DNA from: Actinomycetota bacterium
Lineage (GTDB): Bacteria > Actinomycetota > Actinomycetes > Actinomycetales > Microbacteriaceae
Direction of reading: 5' to 3'
Assembly: GCA_018268455.1 (NCBI GenBank)
Contig: JAFDWM010000295.1
Span: forward strand, 20,991 to 84,990
DNA length: 64,000 nucleotides
The notes under the pieces are model-generated. The model was given only the letters and a program-made list of their open reading frames with translations, had not been told where the DNA came from and made no database searches. Positions 30,914 to 38,986 of the stretch are shown piece after piece. Position numbers and translations under genes: made by a program. The first letter of the stretch is position 1, and each line of letters begins with the position of its first letter.

Positions 30914-32974
30914 ATGAATGCCGCCCAGACGGTGCGGCGCACGGCGATCGCAGCACTCGCCGCCACCCTGTTCACCGTCGTCCTCACACCGACCGCCGCG
31001 AATGCCGCCCCGGCCGCACAGACTCAGCCGATCGCCTGGAGCCAGGCGTTCGATCTGCCCGACGTCGCACCGACCCTCTCCGGAGTCGTGAGCGGCACCG
31101 TCGGCCTCTCCACGCATCTCTCCTTCGCGCAGACCGATCAGCTCTCGGTCGGCTGGGACGACAGCACCGTCAAGCAGGGCGGGGCGCTCGACCCGATCGC
31201 GACGCGCCAACCCGGCCCCGGCACGCTGACGGTCGATCAGAAGGTGCACTTCACGGGCACGGCCGGGGTGCAGGGGAGCACCGTGGACATCTCCTTCCCG
31301 ACGCAGAACATCAGCGCGAGCACTCCGTGCAGTCTCGGAGCGGACGGCGACACCGCGACCTGTGTCACCGACTCGTCGGACGTCACCGTCATCCCGCCGA
31401 CATGCCCCGACATCCCCGCATCCGTGCCCGACGCCAACACGTGCCCGCTCGACCCGCAGGTCTCCGTGAAGCTGCGCACCACCAGCACGTTCTCGGTCTC
31501 GGCCGTCACCGCGGCGCGGATGCTGCACGGTGCTGCCGGTTCCGTGGACCTCGGCACCGGGCAGCCCGTCACAGACACCGTCTCCGTGCCGTGCACGACG
31601 CCGGTGGGGGATCCGCTGGCATACGAACTCTCCAGCTTGTCGCTGCAGGCCGCCGTGCACACGGTCACCGAGCTGGTGTGGACCGTGACGGTGTCGGCAC
31701 CCGTCGTGATCCCCGTGTTCGTGCCCGTGCCGCCCACCTTCTCCGTGCCGGGCGCGCCGAACATCGACGTGTACGACTCGCCCGACACCCTCGCTGCGCA
31801 GGACAGCACGCTCGCCGCGACCGCGCCCGACGTGAGCTTCGCCGTCGGGGCCGTCACGAAGAACAACGTGCCGCCGACGGTCAGTCTCGATCCGATGTTC
31901 ACCGGAGACGAGGGCAGCCCCATCGCCTTCGGCGCCACCGCCGCAGGACCGTGCGCGGCGGGCGCCACCTTCACCTGGAACTTCTCCGACGGCGGCGTCG
32001 CCTACGGCGACCAGACCACGCATACGTTCACGGATGCCGGGCCGTTCACCGGCCAGGTCATCGCGACCGATGTGACCGGTCTGTCCGGCACGGCGGACTT
32101 CGGTGCATCCGTGACGAATCTGCCCCCCGCGGTCACGGTCACGCCCGCGGCGCCGGTCGTCGCGTGGGGCCGATCGCTGACGCTGCAGGCGCAGGCGGTG
32201 GATCCCGGATCCGCGGAGCAGTCCACGCTCACCTACGCGTGGGACTTCCACGACGGATCCGCGGTCACCTCCGGCGGACCGTCCGAGGCACATGTCTGGG
32301 CTGATCCCGGATCGCCGACCGTCACCGTGACCGTCTGCGACAGGCACGGGGGCTGCACGTCGAAGGACGTCGTCGTCACCGTCCGTGCGCGGACCACGAC
32401 CACGTCCTACACGGGCGACACGACGGCGACCTACTCCGCGCCGGTCACCTACAGCGGCTCGGTGATCGACGAGTTCAGCCGGCCGGTGGTGGGGGCGACG
32501 GTCGGATTCGCGACGGGCTCGACGGTGCTCGGGACGGCGACGACCGGCGGATCCGGATCCGCGTCCACGACGGTGGCCGACACGCTCAGCGGCGGCTCGT
32601 ACCCGCTCACGGCGTCCTATGGCGGCGATTCCCGGTACGTCGCGAGTTCGTCCGCGCCGGTCAGCGTCACCGTCACCTCGATGGCGACCGCTGTGACCTA
32701 CACCGGCACACTGTCGAGCAAGCCGAATGCCAAGATCCCGCTGTCCGCGACCGTGACCGACGTGCGCGGAGTGCCGCTGCCCGGACAGACCGTCACGTTC
32801 ACGATCGGCAAGCAGACGGTGACCGCGCAGACCGGCGCGAACGGCGTCGCCTCGACCACGCTCAAGCTGGCGCAGAAGCCGGGCAGTTACCCGGTGGCCG
32901 TGTCGTGGCCGGGAGCAGCCGGCACCTATGCCGCGGCGAGCTGGACGGGCGTGTTCAAGCTCAACACCAAGTAG
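30914..32974 (+). CDS. Secreted protein with PKD and Ig-like repeats
   Basis: A 686-residue exported protein. Residues 1-32 form a signal peptide ending NAA. The middle has no recognised enzyme motif. Two PKD-like domains follow, with FTWNFSDGG near 352 and YAWDFHDGS near 440, and then two bacterial Ig-like repeats (about 495-590 and 590-686; SYGGDSRYVASSSAPVSVTV in the first). There is no LPXTG signal or C-terminal membrane anchor, so it is either released or bound non-covalently. GAAAGG precedes the ATG. It separates rip from ispG. A role in adhesion or carbohydrate binding is possible but not shown. Confidence 0.72.
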   Translation: MNAAQTVRRTAIAALAATLFTVVLTPTAANAAPAAQTQPIAWSQAFDLPDVAPTLSGVVSGTVGLSTHLSFAQTDQLSVGWDDSTVKQGGALDPIATRQPGPGTLTVDQKVHFTGTAGVQGSTVDISFPTQNISASTPCSLGADGDTATCVTDSSDVTVIPPTCPDIPASVPDANTCPLDPQVSVKLRTTSTFSVSAVTAARMLHGAAGSVDLGTGQPVTDTVSVPCTTPVGDPLAYELSSLSLQAAVHTVTELVWTVTVSAPVVIPVFVPVPPTFSVPGAPNIDVYDSPDTLAAQDSTLAATAPDVSFAVGAVTKNNVPPTVSLDPMFTGDEGSPIAFGATAAGPCAAGATFTWNFSDGGVAYGDQTTHTFTDAGPFTGQVIATDVTGLSGTADFGASVTNLPPAVTVTPAAPVVAWGRSLTLQAQAVDPGSAEQSTLTYAWDFHDGSAVTSGGPSEAHVWADPGSPTVTVTVCDRHGGCTSKDVVVTVRARTTTTSYTGDTTATYSAPVTYSGSVIDEFSRPVVGATVGFATGSTVLGTATTGGSGSASTTVADTLSGGSYPLTASYGGDSRYVASSSAPVSVTVTSMATAVTYTGTLSSKPNAKIPLSATVTDVRGVPLPGQTVTFTIGKQTVTAQTGANGVASTTLKLAQKPGSYPVAVSWPGAAGTYAAASWTGVFKLNTK

Positions 32975-32986
32975 CACCGCTCGCAT

Positions 32987-33019
32987 ACGGAGGCGCCGTC
33001 CTCAGGGCGGCGCCTCCGT
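32987..33019. terminator. Bidirectional hairpin between convergent genes
   Basis: ACGGAGGCGCCG and CGGCGCCTCCGT form a perfect 12-base stem with a 9-base loop, between the PKD-protein stop (32974) and the PhzE-like stop (33023). It can serve both strands. Confidence 0.8.
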
Positions 33020-33022
33020 GCG

Positions 33023-34930
33023 TCAGCGTTCCAGGGCGTGGGCGACCAGGCGCTGCAGCGTCGTCATCCCGTCGCGCGACAGGATCGACTCCAGGTGCCC
33101 CTGCACCGACGCGAATGCGGGGCCGCGCAGGGCGTACACGTCGCCGGTGTCCGGATCTGCTGACACCTCGGCGACGCCCGCCTCGGTGGTGCCGGGCTCG
33201 ACGGCCGCGGTGAAGGTGTTGTAGAACCCGATCGAGGCGTCCTCGCCGAATACCGGCACCGACTTCTGCAGCCCCTGATGGGGGCTGCGCAGCGGCGCCA
33301 GGGCGATGCCCAGCGAGTCGGCGAGGATCTGATGACTCAGGCACACCGCGAGCAGCGGCTGCCCTGTCTCTCGGCGATGGGCGACGAGGGCGCGCATGCG
33401 GGCGATGCGCGGCGACGAGGCGTCGCGGGGATCGCCGGGTCCCGGCCCCGCCACGAGCAGGTCGGTGGCGTCGATCGTGTGGTCGTCGGCGGCAGACCAG
33501 GGCAGGATCCGCACATCGAGACCGAGGTGGCGCAGCTGGTGCGCGAGCATCGTGGTGAAGCGGTCCTCCGCGTCGACCACGACCGCCGTCCGGCCGGCGA
33601 AGGGCGCGGCGGCGACGGTGTCGGTGCCGGCGTCCTGCGGGTTCATCCAGAACTCCGCGAGTCGCGCGTTGCGGGACGTGAGCAGCTGCTGGATCCGCGG
33701 ATCCTCGGCGGGAGAGGCCCCGGATCCCGGATCGTCGGCGTCCTCGCGCGCCTCGGCGGCGGCGTCGCGCGCGATCGCGCCGATCGCTCCGAGCACTCCG
33801 GCCGCCTTGCCGTGCGTCTCGCCGACCTCACCGGCCGGATCCGAGTGCCGCACCAGGGTCGCGCCGACGGGCACGCTCAGCGCGCCGTCTTTCAGATACA
33901 CGGTGCGGATGAGGATCGGCGCGTCCAGGTCATGTCCGCCCGCGTCGTTCGGGGTGAACAGCGCGGCGACACCCGAGTAGTAGCCGCGGGGCTTGCTCTC
34001 GTGCCGGCGGATCACCGTGCACGCGTTCTGCATCGGGGATCCGGTCACGGTCGGCGCGAACATGGTCTCGCGCAGGATCTCGCGGGGGTCGAGCCGGCTG
34101 CTGCCGCGCAGCATGTACTCGGTGTGCGTGAGGCGCGACATCTGCTTCAGATGGGGGCCGGTGATCCGTCCGCCGTCCGAGCAGACCGCGCTCATCATCT
34201 TGAGTTCCTCGTCGACGACCATGAACAGCTCCTCGGTCTCCTTCGTCGAGGAGAGGAACTCGGTGAGGGCCGCCGTGGTGGATCCGCCGACCGGGTGCCG
34301 GAAGGTGCCCGAGATCGGGTTCATCGTGACGACGCCGCCCTGCGCGACGACGTGCGCCTCCGGACTCGCGCCGACCGCGATGACGCCGGGGGTCACGACG
34401 GCGAAGGTCCAGTACGCACCACGCTCATGCTCGAGCAGTGCGCGGAACCAGGTGAGCGCCGCCGTGCGCTCGGCGTCGGGTGAGGAGGTGTCGATGGTCG
34501 CGGTGTAGTCGCGGCGGATCACGAAGTTCGCGCCCTCGCCGCGGCCGATCTCGTCGGCGATCACGCGCTCGACGATCGCGGCGTAGTCGTCGTCGCTGAG
34601 ATCGAAGCCGCCGTCGTGCAGCGGTATCGGATCCGCTGGAAGCGCCCGGCGGACCTCGTCCGCGGGCAGGTGCAGGTGCTCCTCCACCAGCAGGCAGCGC
34701 AGCGGAGCGCCGTCATCCTGCGCCTCGAAGCCGCGCTCGCGCACCTGGCGGTACGGGACGAGGGCGAAGACCTCGCGCGGCGTGCCGCCCTCGTCCAGCG
34801 GGATGTCGGCGAGGTGCTCCACATCGCGGATCCGCCCGGTGAGAAGCTCGACGGTGTCGGAGCCCTCGCGGGCGAGCAGCACGAAGGAGGTCTCGTCCGC
34901 GAGCGCGCGGATCCGATCGGCAGTGGTCAT
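33023..34930 (-). CDS. PhzE-type fused chorismate-utilising synthase/glutamine amidotransferase
   Basis: A 635-residue fusion. Residues 1-430 are a TrpE/PhzE-like chorismate-binding domain (FVIRRDYTATI, NPISGTFRHPVG, MSRLTHTEYMLRG, ETMFAPTVTGSPMQNAC, PRGYYSGVAALF). The C-terminus is a class I glutamine amidotransferase with nucleophile Cys in AVCLSHQIL and His/Glu in VQGHLESIL. CLSHQ, the FGEDASIGFYNTF segment and domain order resemble PhzE (2-amino-2-deoxyisochorismate synthase) more than separate TrpE plus TrpG. However the leader is a tryptophan attenuator, so an anthranilate-synthase role is equally likely. No other trp or phz gene is adjacent. Confidence 0.82.
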   Translation of the reverse strand: MTTADRIRALADETSFVLLAREGSDTVELLTGRIRDVEHLADIPLDEGGTPREVFALVPYRQVRERGFEAQDDGAPLRCLLVEEHLHLPADEVRRALPADPIPLHDGGFDLSDDDYAAIVERVIADEIGRGEGANFVIRRDYTATIDTSSPDAERTAALTWFRALLEHERGAYWTFAVVTPGVIAVGASPEAHVVAQGGVVTMNPISGTFRHPVGGSTTAALTEFLSSTKETEELFMVVDEELKMMSAVCSDGGRITGPHLKQMSRLTHTEYMLRGSSRLDPREILRETMFAPTVTGSPMQNACTVIRRHESKPRGYYSGVAALFTPNDAGGHDLDAPILIRTVYLKDGALSVPVGATLVRHSDPAGEVGETHGKAAGVLGAIGAIARDAAAEAREDADDPGSGASPAEDPRIQQLLTSRNARLAEFWMNPQDAGTDTVAAAPFAGRTAVVVDAEDRFTTMLAHQLRHLGLDVRILPWSAADDHTIDATDLLVAGPGPGDPRDASSPRIARMRALVAHRRETGQPLLAVCLSHQILADSLGIALAPLRSPHQGLQKSVPVFGEDASIGFYNTFTAAVEPGTTEAGVAEVSADPDTGDVYALRGPAFASVQGHLESILSRDGMTTLQRLVAHALER

Positions 34931-34965
34931 CGAGGAGCTCCTCAGAAGGGGATCCGGCGCGGCGG

Positions 34966-34995
34966 AAACGACAAGACCGCCCCGGAAGGCGGTCT
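34966..34995 (-). terminator. Attenuator terminator of the PhzE-like gene
   Basis: On the minus strand AGACCGCC, loop TTCCGG, GGCGGTCT is followed by TGTCGTTT. The upstream arm can instead pair with AGGCGGT at 35017-35023, which overlaps the stop codon of the leader peptide, forming an antiterminator. That segment can in turn pair with CCGCCT at 35027-35032 inside the leader coding sequence. This is the classic 1:2, 2:3, 3:4 arrangement. Confidence 0.88.
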
Positions 34996-35021
34996 GTTCT
35001 CGAGTACGCGAAAGACACCGC

Positions 35022-35057
35022 CTAGAAGGCGGGCCACCAGGTGGTGTTCGCGGACAT
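35022..35057 (-). CDS. Tryptophan leader peptide (attenuation)
   Basis: An 11-codon reading frame, MSANTTWWPAF followed by TAG, lies 92 bases ahead of the PhzE-like gene. Two adjacent Trp codons sit just before the pairing segments, so ribosome stalling when charged tRNA-Trp is scarce would free segment 2 to form the antiterminator. A -10 box (TAGTTT) ends six bases before its ATG, so the leader mRNA is probably leaderless. Too short for routine gene callers. Confidence 0.88.
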   Translation of the reverse strand: MSANTTWWPAF

Positions 35058-35063
35058 GCGCCG

Positions 35064-35069
35064 AAACTA
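35064..35069 (-). promoter_or_regulatory. -10 box TAGTTT of the attenuated transcript
   Basis: On the minus strand TAGTTT, six bases, then ATG of the leader peptide at 35057. Only about 30 bases separate it from the divergent ispG -10 box. Confidence 0.6.
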
Positions 35070-35099
35070 CCACACGGATCCCGTTCAGCCGCGCGCGGG

Positions 35100-35105
35100 T
35101 AACCT
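35100..35105 (+). promoter_or_regulatory. -10 box TAACCT, leaderless spacing
   Basis: TAACCT, six bases, then GTG at 35112 of ispG. Divergent from the tryptophan-leader promoter. Confidence 0.55.
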
Positions 35106-35111
35106 TGATCT

Positions 35112-36263
35112 GTGCCAGCCGTGAACCTGGGGATGCCCAAGATCCCCGATGTCCTCGCCCCACGTCGCAAGAGCCGCCAGATCAAGGTCGGCAAGGTGCT
35201 CGTCGGCGGCGGTGCGCCTGTCAGCGTGCAGTCCATGACGACGACGAAGACCACCGACATCAACGGGACCCTGCAGCAGATCGCCGAACTCACCGCCTCG
35301 GGCTGCGAGATCGTGCGCGTCGCCGTGCCGTCGCAGGACGACGCCGACGTGCTGCACATCATCGCGGCGAAGAGCCAGATCCCGGTGATCGCCGACATCC
35401 ACTTCCAGCCCAAGTACGTCTTCCAGGCGATCGATGCCGGCTGCGCGGCTGTGCGCGTCAACCCGGGCAACATCCGCAAGTTCGACGACCAGGTCGGCGC
35501 CATCGCCCAGGCGGCGACCGCGGCCGGTGTGTCGCTGCGGATCGGCGTGAACGCCGGATCCCTCGACCCGCGCCTGCTGGAGAAGTACGGCAAGGCCACC
35601 CCGGAGGCGCTCGCGGAGAGCGCGCGGTGGGAGGCGTCGCTGTTCGAGGAGCACGACTTCCACGACTTCAAGATCTCGGTCAAGCACAACGACCCGGTCG
35701 TGATGGTCAAGGCCTACCGCCTGCTCGCGCAGATGGGCGATTGGCCGCTGCACCTCGGCGTCACCGAGGCGGGGCCCGCGTTCCAGGGCACGATCAAGTC
35801 GGCGACCGCGTTCGGGATCCTGCTCGGCGAGGGCATCGGCGACACGATCCGGGTGTCGCTCTCGGCCCCGCCCGCCGAGGAGGTCAAGGTCGGCCACCAG
35901 ATCCTGCAGTCGCTCAACCTGCGCGAGCGCAAGCTCGAGATCGTGTCCTGTCCGTCCTGCGGGCGCGCGCAGGTCGACGTCTACACCCTTGCGGAGAACG
36001 TCACCGAGGGCCTGAAGGACATGACCGTCCCGCTGCGCGTGGCCGTGATGGGTTGTGTCGTGAACGGGCCGGGTGAGGCGCGCGAGGCAGACCTGGGCGT
36101 CGCGAGCGGCAACGGCAAGGGGCAGATCTTCGTCAAGGGCCAGGTCATCAAGACCGTGCCGGAGGAGGACATCGTCGCCACCCTCATCGAGGAGGCGAAC
36201 CGCATCGCCGCGGAGATGGGCCCTGAGGCCCCCCTCGGCACGGCACAGGTCGTCACGAAGTGA
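35112..36263 (+). CDS. ispG: 4-hydroxy-3-methylbut-2-enyl diphosphate synthase
   Basis: A 383-residue iron-sulfur enzyme (GcpE) of the MEP pathway. The N-terminal TIM-barrel part includes [12 protein letters not shown] and [11 protein letters not shown]. The C-terminal cluster-binding part has [11 protein letters not shown] and [10 protein letters not shown], supplying three Cys and the Glu ligand. In related genomes it usually follows dxr-rip directly. GTG start supported by the leaderless -10 box. Confidence 0.96.
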   Translation: MPAVNLGMPKIPDVLAPRRKSRQIKVGKVLVGGGAPVSVQSMTTTKTTDINGTLQQIAELTASGCEIVRVAVPSQDDADVLHIIAAKSQIPVIADIHFQPKYVFQAIDAGCAAVRVNPGNIRKFDDQVGAIAQAATAAGVSLRIGVNAGSLDPRLLEKYGKATPEALAESARWEASLFEEHDFHDFKISVKHNDPVVMVKAYRLLAQMGDWPLHLGVTEAGPAFQGTIKSATAFGILLGEGIGDTIRVSLSAPPAEEVKVGHQILQSLNLRERKLEIVSCPSCGRAQVDVYTLAENVTEGLKDMTVPLRVAVMGCVVNGPGEAREADLGVASGNGKGQIFVKGQVIKTVPEEDIVATLIEEANRIAAEMGPEAPLGTAQVVTK

Positions 36264-36592
36264 CCGTGCCCGTGATCCCCGCGCCCGTGCAGCGCATGGT
36301 CGACGCGATCAACGACGGCGACACGGAGGCGTTCGTCGCCGCTTTCACCCCCGCCGGTTTCGTCAGCGACTGGGGGACGATCAAGGCCGGCCCCGAGGGC
36401 GTGCGCAGCTGGGCCGGATCCGATGCGATCGGCGCGACTGCCCGCATGACGGTGCTGTCGGCCGAGACCGACGGGGACACCACGCGGATCCGCTTCGGCT
36501 GGCGCAGCAGCGTGTTCAACGGCGAGTCGGACGGCATCTTCGTGGTCGAGGGAGACCTCCTCGCCAGCTTCACCATCCCGCCGAACCACTGA
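36260..36592 (+). CDS. NTF2-like (SnoaL-type) small protein
   Basis: A 110-residue alpha+beta cone protein: the N-terminal helix [20 protein letters not shown] and [13 protein letters not shown], then strands [20 protein letters not shown]. This pocket fold appears in isomerases, cyclases and many proteins of unknown role. Overlaps ispG by GTGA and is therefore coupled to it. Confidence 0.75.
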   Translation: MTVPVIPAPVQRMVDAINDGDTEAFVAAFTPAGFVSDWGTIKAGPEGVRSWAGSDAIGATARMTVLSAETDGDTTRIRFGWRSSVFNGESDGIFVVEGDLLASFTIPPNH

Positions 36593-36669
36593 GCCGCGCC
36601 CGCCGCCGGGATCCGCGGCAAGCACCTCGCTCACGGCGGACCGAGCGCCGCGTCTGGCAGAGTGGACGG

Positions 36670-37542
36670 ATGCCGCAGACCGCACTCGCACACCCCACGA
36701 TCGTCACATTCCCGGACGGCTCTCTGACGGGTGAAGGGACGGTGCTGCTCGTCGATCGCGACGCCGGGGTGATCGTCGTGGACGCCACGCCGTTCCACCC
36801 GGTCGATCACACCTGGCCCGATCAGCCGGGAGACGCCGGCACGATCATCGCCGGCGAGGACCGCGCCGTCGTGGCGGAGGCCGTGATGGCCGCCGTCAGC
36901 GACGAGGGAGTGCTGGCCGTGGGCGCCGACATCCCCGTGAAGCGTGGTGGGCAGGGGTGGACGTGGCTCGTCGGTCACCGCTCGGACGGGGAGATCCCGG
37001 CCTCGGTCGTCGCCGGTGCGCAGGTGTCGCTCGAGGTCGATGCGACCCGTCGGGCCTCGCTGAGCCGCGGACACACCGCGTGTCATCTCGCCTCCCTGGC
37101 GCTGGATGCGGTGCTGGCCGACCTCTGGCGCAAGGAGATCGGGGTCGACCCACTGGGCAATCCGGACTTCGAGGGACGCGCGAACCAGACCAGTTTCATC
37201 CACCCCGACGGCAGCGTCGACGAGTACCGGCTCGGCAAGAGCCTGCGCAAGGCCGGCTTCGACTCCGAGGGCCTGGCGGGGTCGCTCGCCGAGCGCGAGG
37301 CGCGCATCAACGAGCTGCTGGCGGGCTGGGTCGCCTCCGGCGGAGCAAGCCGCATCGACACGGAGGGGCTGAGCATCGTGGATCGCCGAACCTGGCGCTG
37401 CGAGTTGCCCGACGGCGAGGTCGGCTTCCTCTGCGGTGGCACGCACGTGCGTTCGCTCGCCGAGTTCTCGTCGATCACGGTGTCGCTGGATCTGACGGAT
37501 CCGCAGCTGCTCGTCATGACGACGACCGCTGTGCCGGCGTAG
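36670..37542 (+). CDS. AlaX-like alanyl-tRNA editing hydrolase
   Basis: A 290-residue stand-alone editing-domain protein. The zinc site is HTACH (about residues 135-139) plus CGGTH (255-259), the same HxxxH/CxxxH set as in the alanyl-tRNA synthetase editing domain. It should remove serine or glycine wrongly attached to tRNA-Ala. A sequence CAGAGT sits at the leaderless -10 position ahead of ATG, but it lacks the first T. Confidence 0.84.
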   Translation: MPQTALAHPTIVTFPDGSLTGEGTVLLVDRDAGVIVVDATPFHPVDHTWPDQPGDAGTIIAGEDRAVVAEAVMAAVSDEGVLAVGADIPVKRGGQGWTWLVGHRSDGEIPASVVAGAQVSLEVDATRRASLSRGHTACHLASLALDAVLADLWRKEIGVDPLGNPDFEGRANQTSFIHPDGSVDEYRLGKSLRKAGFDSEGLAGSLAEREARINELLAGWVASGGASRIDTEGLSIVDRRTWRCELPDGEVGFLCGGTHVRSLAEFSSITVSLDLTDPQLLVMTTTAVPA

Positions 37543-37624
37543 GCGGAGGTCTTCCGATCCGCACGGGCTCGGCTCGGCACTCGTGCGCGACGAGCCTCCG
37601 GCCGGATCGTCAGCGCCGATGATC

Positions 37625-38986
37625 TCACCGCCGATCCAGCCCGCGGTCGTCGATCCAGGTGTGCCACGGCGACACCCGACGCACGTACGCGACGGCGTCG
37701 AAGGCGTCTCGGGCACGACCGGGCTGGAGGACATCGCCGTTGTGCCATCCTGTCGTGCGATCCAGCGCCTGCGCGGACAGCGCGGGCATCCCGCGCAGAT
37801 CGATGAGCGCATCGCCGATGCCGCTGCCGGTGAGCGCGGCATCGAGGCTCGTCGGCTGCAGCGGGCCCAGCGTGGCGGTGAATGGGCGGGAGTGTCCGGG
37901 CGGATCCTCCGGCACAGGGCGGTGCAGCCACTGCTCGCCGCCGCCGAACGCGGTGCCGATCACGACCAGATCCGCGCCGAGCCGATCCGACAGGTGCCCG
38001 CCCATCGTCGTCATCGGATCCGGCACGAACGGGGGCGCCGAGAAGGCGGTGCGCTGCACGTGTCCGTTCGCCGCGGCGATCACGATGCGGGGCTCGCGGT
38101 CGAGGATCCACTCGACCGTGTCGGCCATCCACGCGTCCCGCACATTCGCCGGCGGCCAGGTGCGCGTCGGCCCGGCGGTCATCGCCTCCAGGAAGGCGTC
38201 GGCCGCGCGAGCGCTCTCCGCCGCGCGGATGGCGAGATCCACCCGCTCCGATGCCCTCGGGCCCGTGAGCGCTGCGATCTCCTCGCGCCGCCGCGCGCGG
38301 ACCCGCGCCGCGAGGTCGGCGATCCCGACGGTGATCTCCGCCCGTCTGGCAGCGGGCAGCTCCAGGTACGCCTGGATCGCCGGCGCCGCGCGGGCCAGGC
38401 CGGTGCGATCCTCCGGCAGATAGTCGAAGAGCGGGACGACACGCGTGCGGACGTGCTCCGCGTACGACGGATCCGCGATGTCGAGCATCTCGATCGCGGC
38501 CAGCACTCCGGGCAGTGCGCTCGCGGAGGAGTCCGGCAGATCCATCCCGTACCAGCGCGGTACGGGGTGTCCCGTCGCCGCGCGCTCCCGCATCCAGGTG
38601 AGCTGGTCGAGCATCTCCTGGCAGGCGCCGAAGCCGTAGCCGACGCCATCGCGCAGGACCGTCCGCAGGCTGCCTCGGCCGGTGCGGATCCAGTCGTCGA
38701 CCCGGCCGCCCTCCGGCAGCCCGCTCTCCGTCACCAGCGCGGTGAAGCCGGCCCGCCGGTGCAAGAACCGGAACACCCGATGCCGGAGCGCGAGGAACTC
38801 GTGCGAGCGGTGCATCGATTCACCGATCGCGACGACGCGCGCATCGCCGATGATCTCCCGCAGCGGCTCCAGATCGGCGTCGTCCTCCTCGTCGGGATCC
38901 AGCGTGCGCAGGCGCCGCGCGTTCGTCCGGATCCAGCTCGACAGAACACCGTCCGGATCGACCGTCGAGGCATCAGACTGCGGCAA
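37625..38986 (-). CDS. Erythromycin-esterase-like protein
   Basis: A 453-residue member of the EreA/EreB/succinoglycan-biosynthesis family (PF05139). ARVVAIGESMHRSHEFLALRHRVFRFL holds the conserved Glu and His residues of the active site, followed by ALVTESGLPEG and late IAAANGHVQRTAF. Some relatives open the macrolide lactone ring; many others have unknown substrates, so resistance is only a possibility. The start is uncertain: TTG at 38986 overlaps the end of the upstream RNB gene by 14 bases; the ATG at 38973 is in a different frame. Confidence 0.78.
   Translation of the reverse strand: MPQSDASTVDPDGVLSSWIRTNARRLRTLDPDEEDDADLEPLREIIGDARVVAIGESMHRSHEFLALRHRVFRFLHRRAGFTALVTESGLPEGGRVDDWIRTGRGSLRTVLRDGVGYGFGACQEMLDQLTWMRERAATGHPVPRWYGMDLPDSSASALPGVLAAIEMLDIADPSYAEHVRTRVVPLFDYLPEDRTGLARAAPAIQAYLELPAARRAEITVGIADLAARVRARRREEIAALTGPRASERVDLAIRAAESARAADAFLEAMTAGPTRTWPPANVRDAWMADTVEWILDREPRIVIAAANGHVQRTAFSAPPFVPDPMTTMGGHLSDRLGADLVVIGTAFGGGEQWLHRPVPEDPPGHSRPFTATLGPLQPTSLDAALTGSGIGDALIDLRGMPALSAQALDRTTGWHNGDVLQPGRARDAFDAVAYVRRVSPWHTWIDDRGLDRR

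Noticed and set aside
34931-35710. Minus-strand extension of the PhzE-like frame by 260 codons upstream of 34930
   Set aside because: The extension runs through the attenuator and the ispG coding region and has no family similarity. The ATG at 34930 fits the protein family and the leader layout.
38971-38973. ATG overlapping the RNB stop as the start of the erythromycin-esterase-like gene
   Set aside because: It looks attractive (TGATG overlap) but is in a different frame from the esterase coding sequence.
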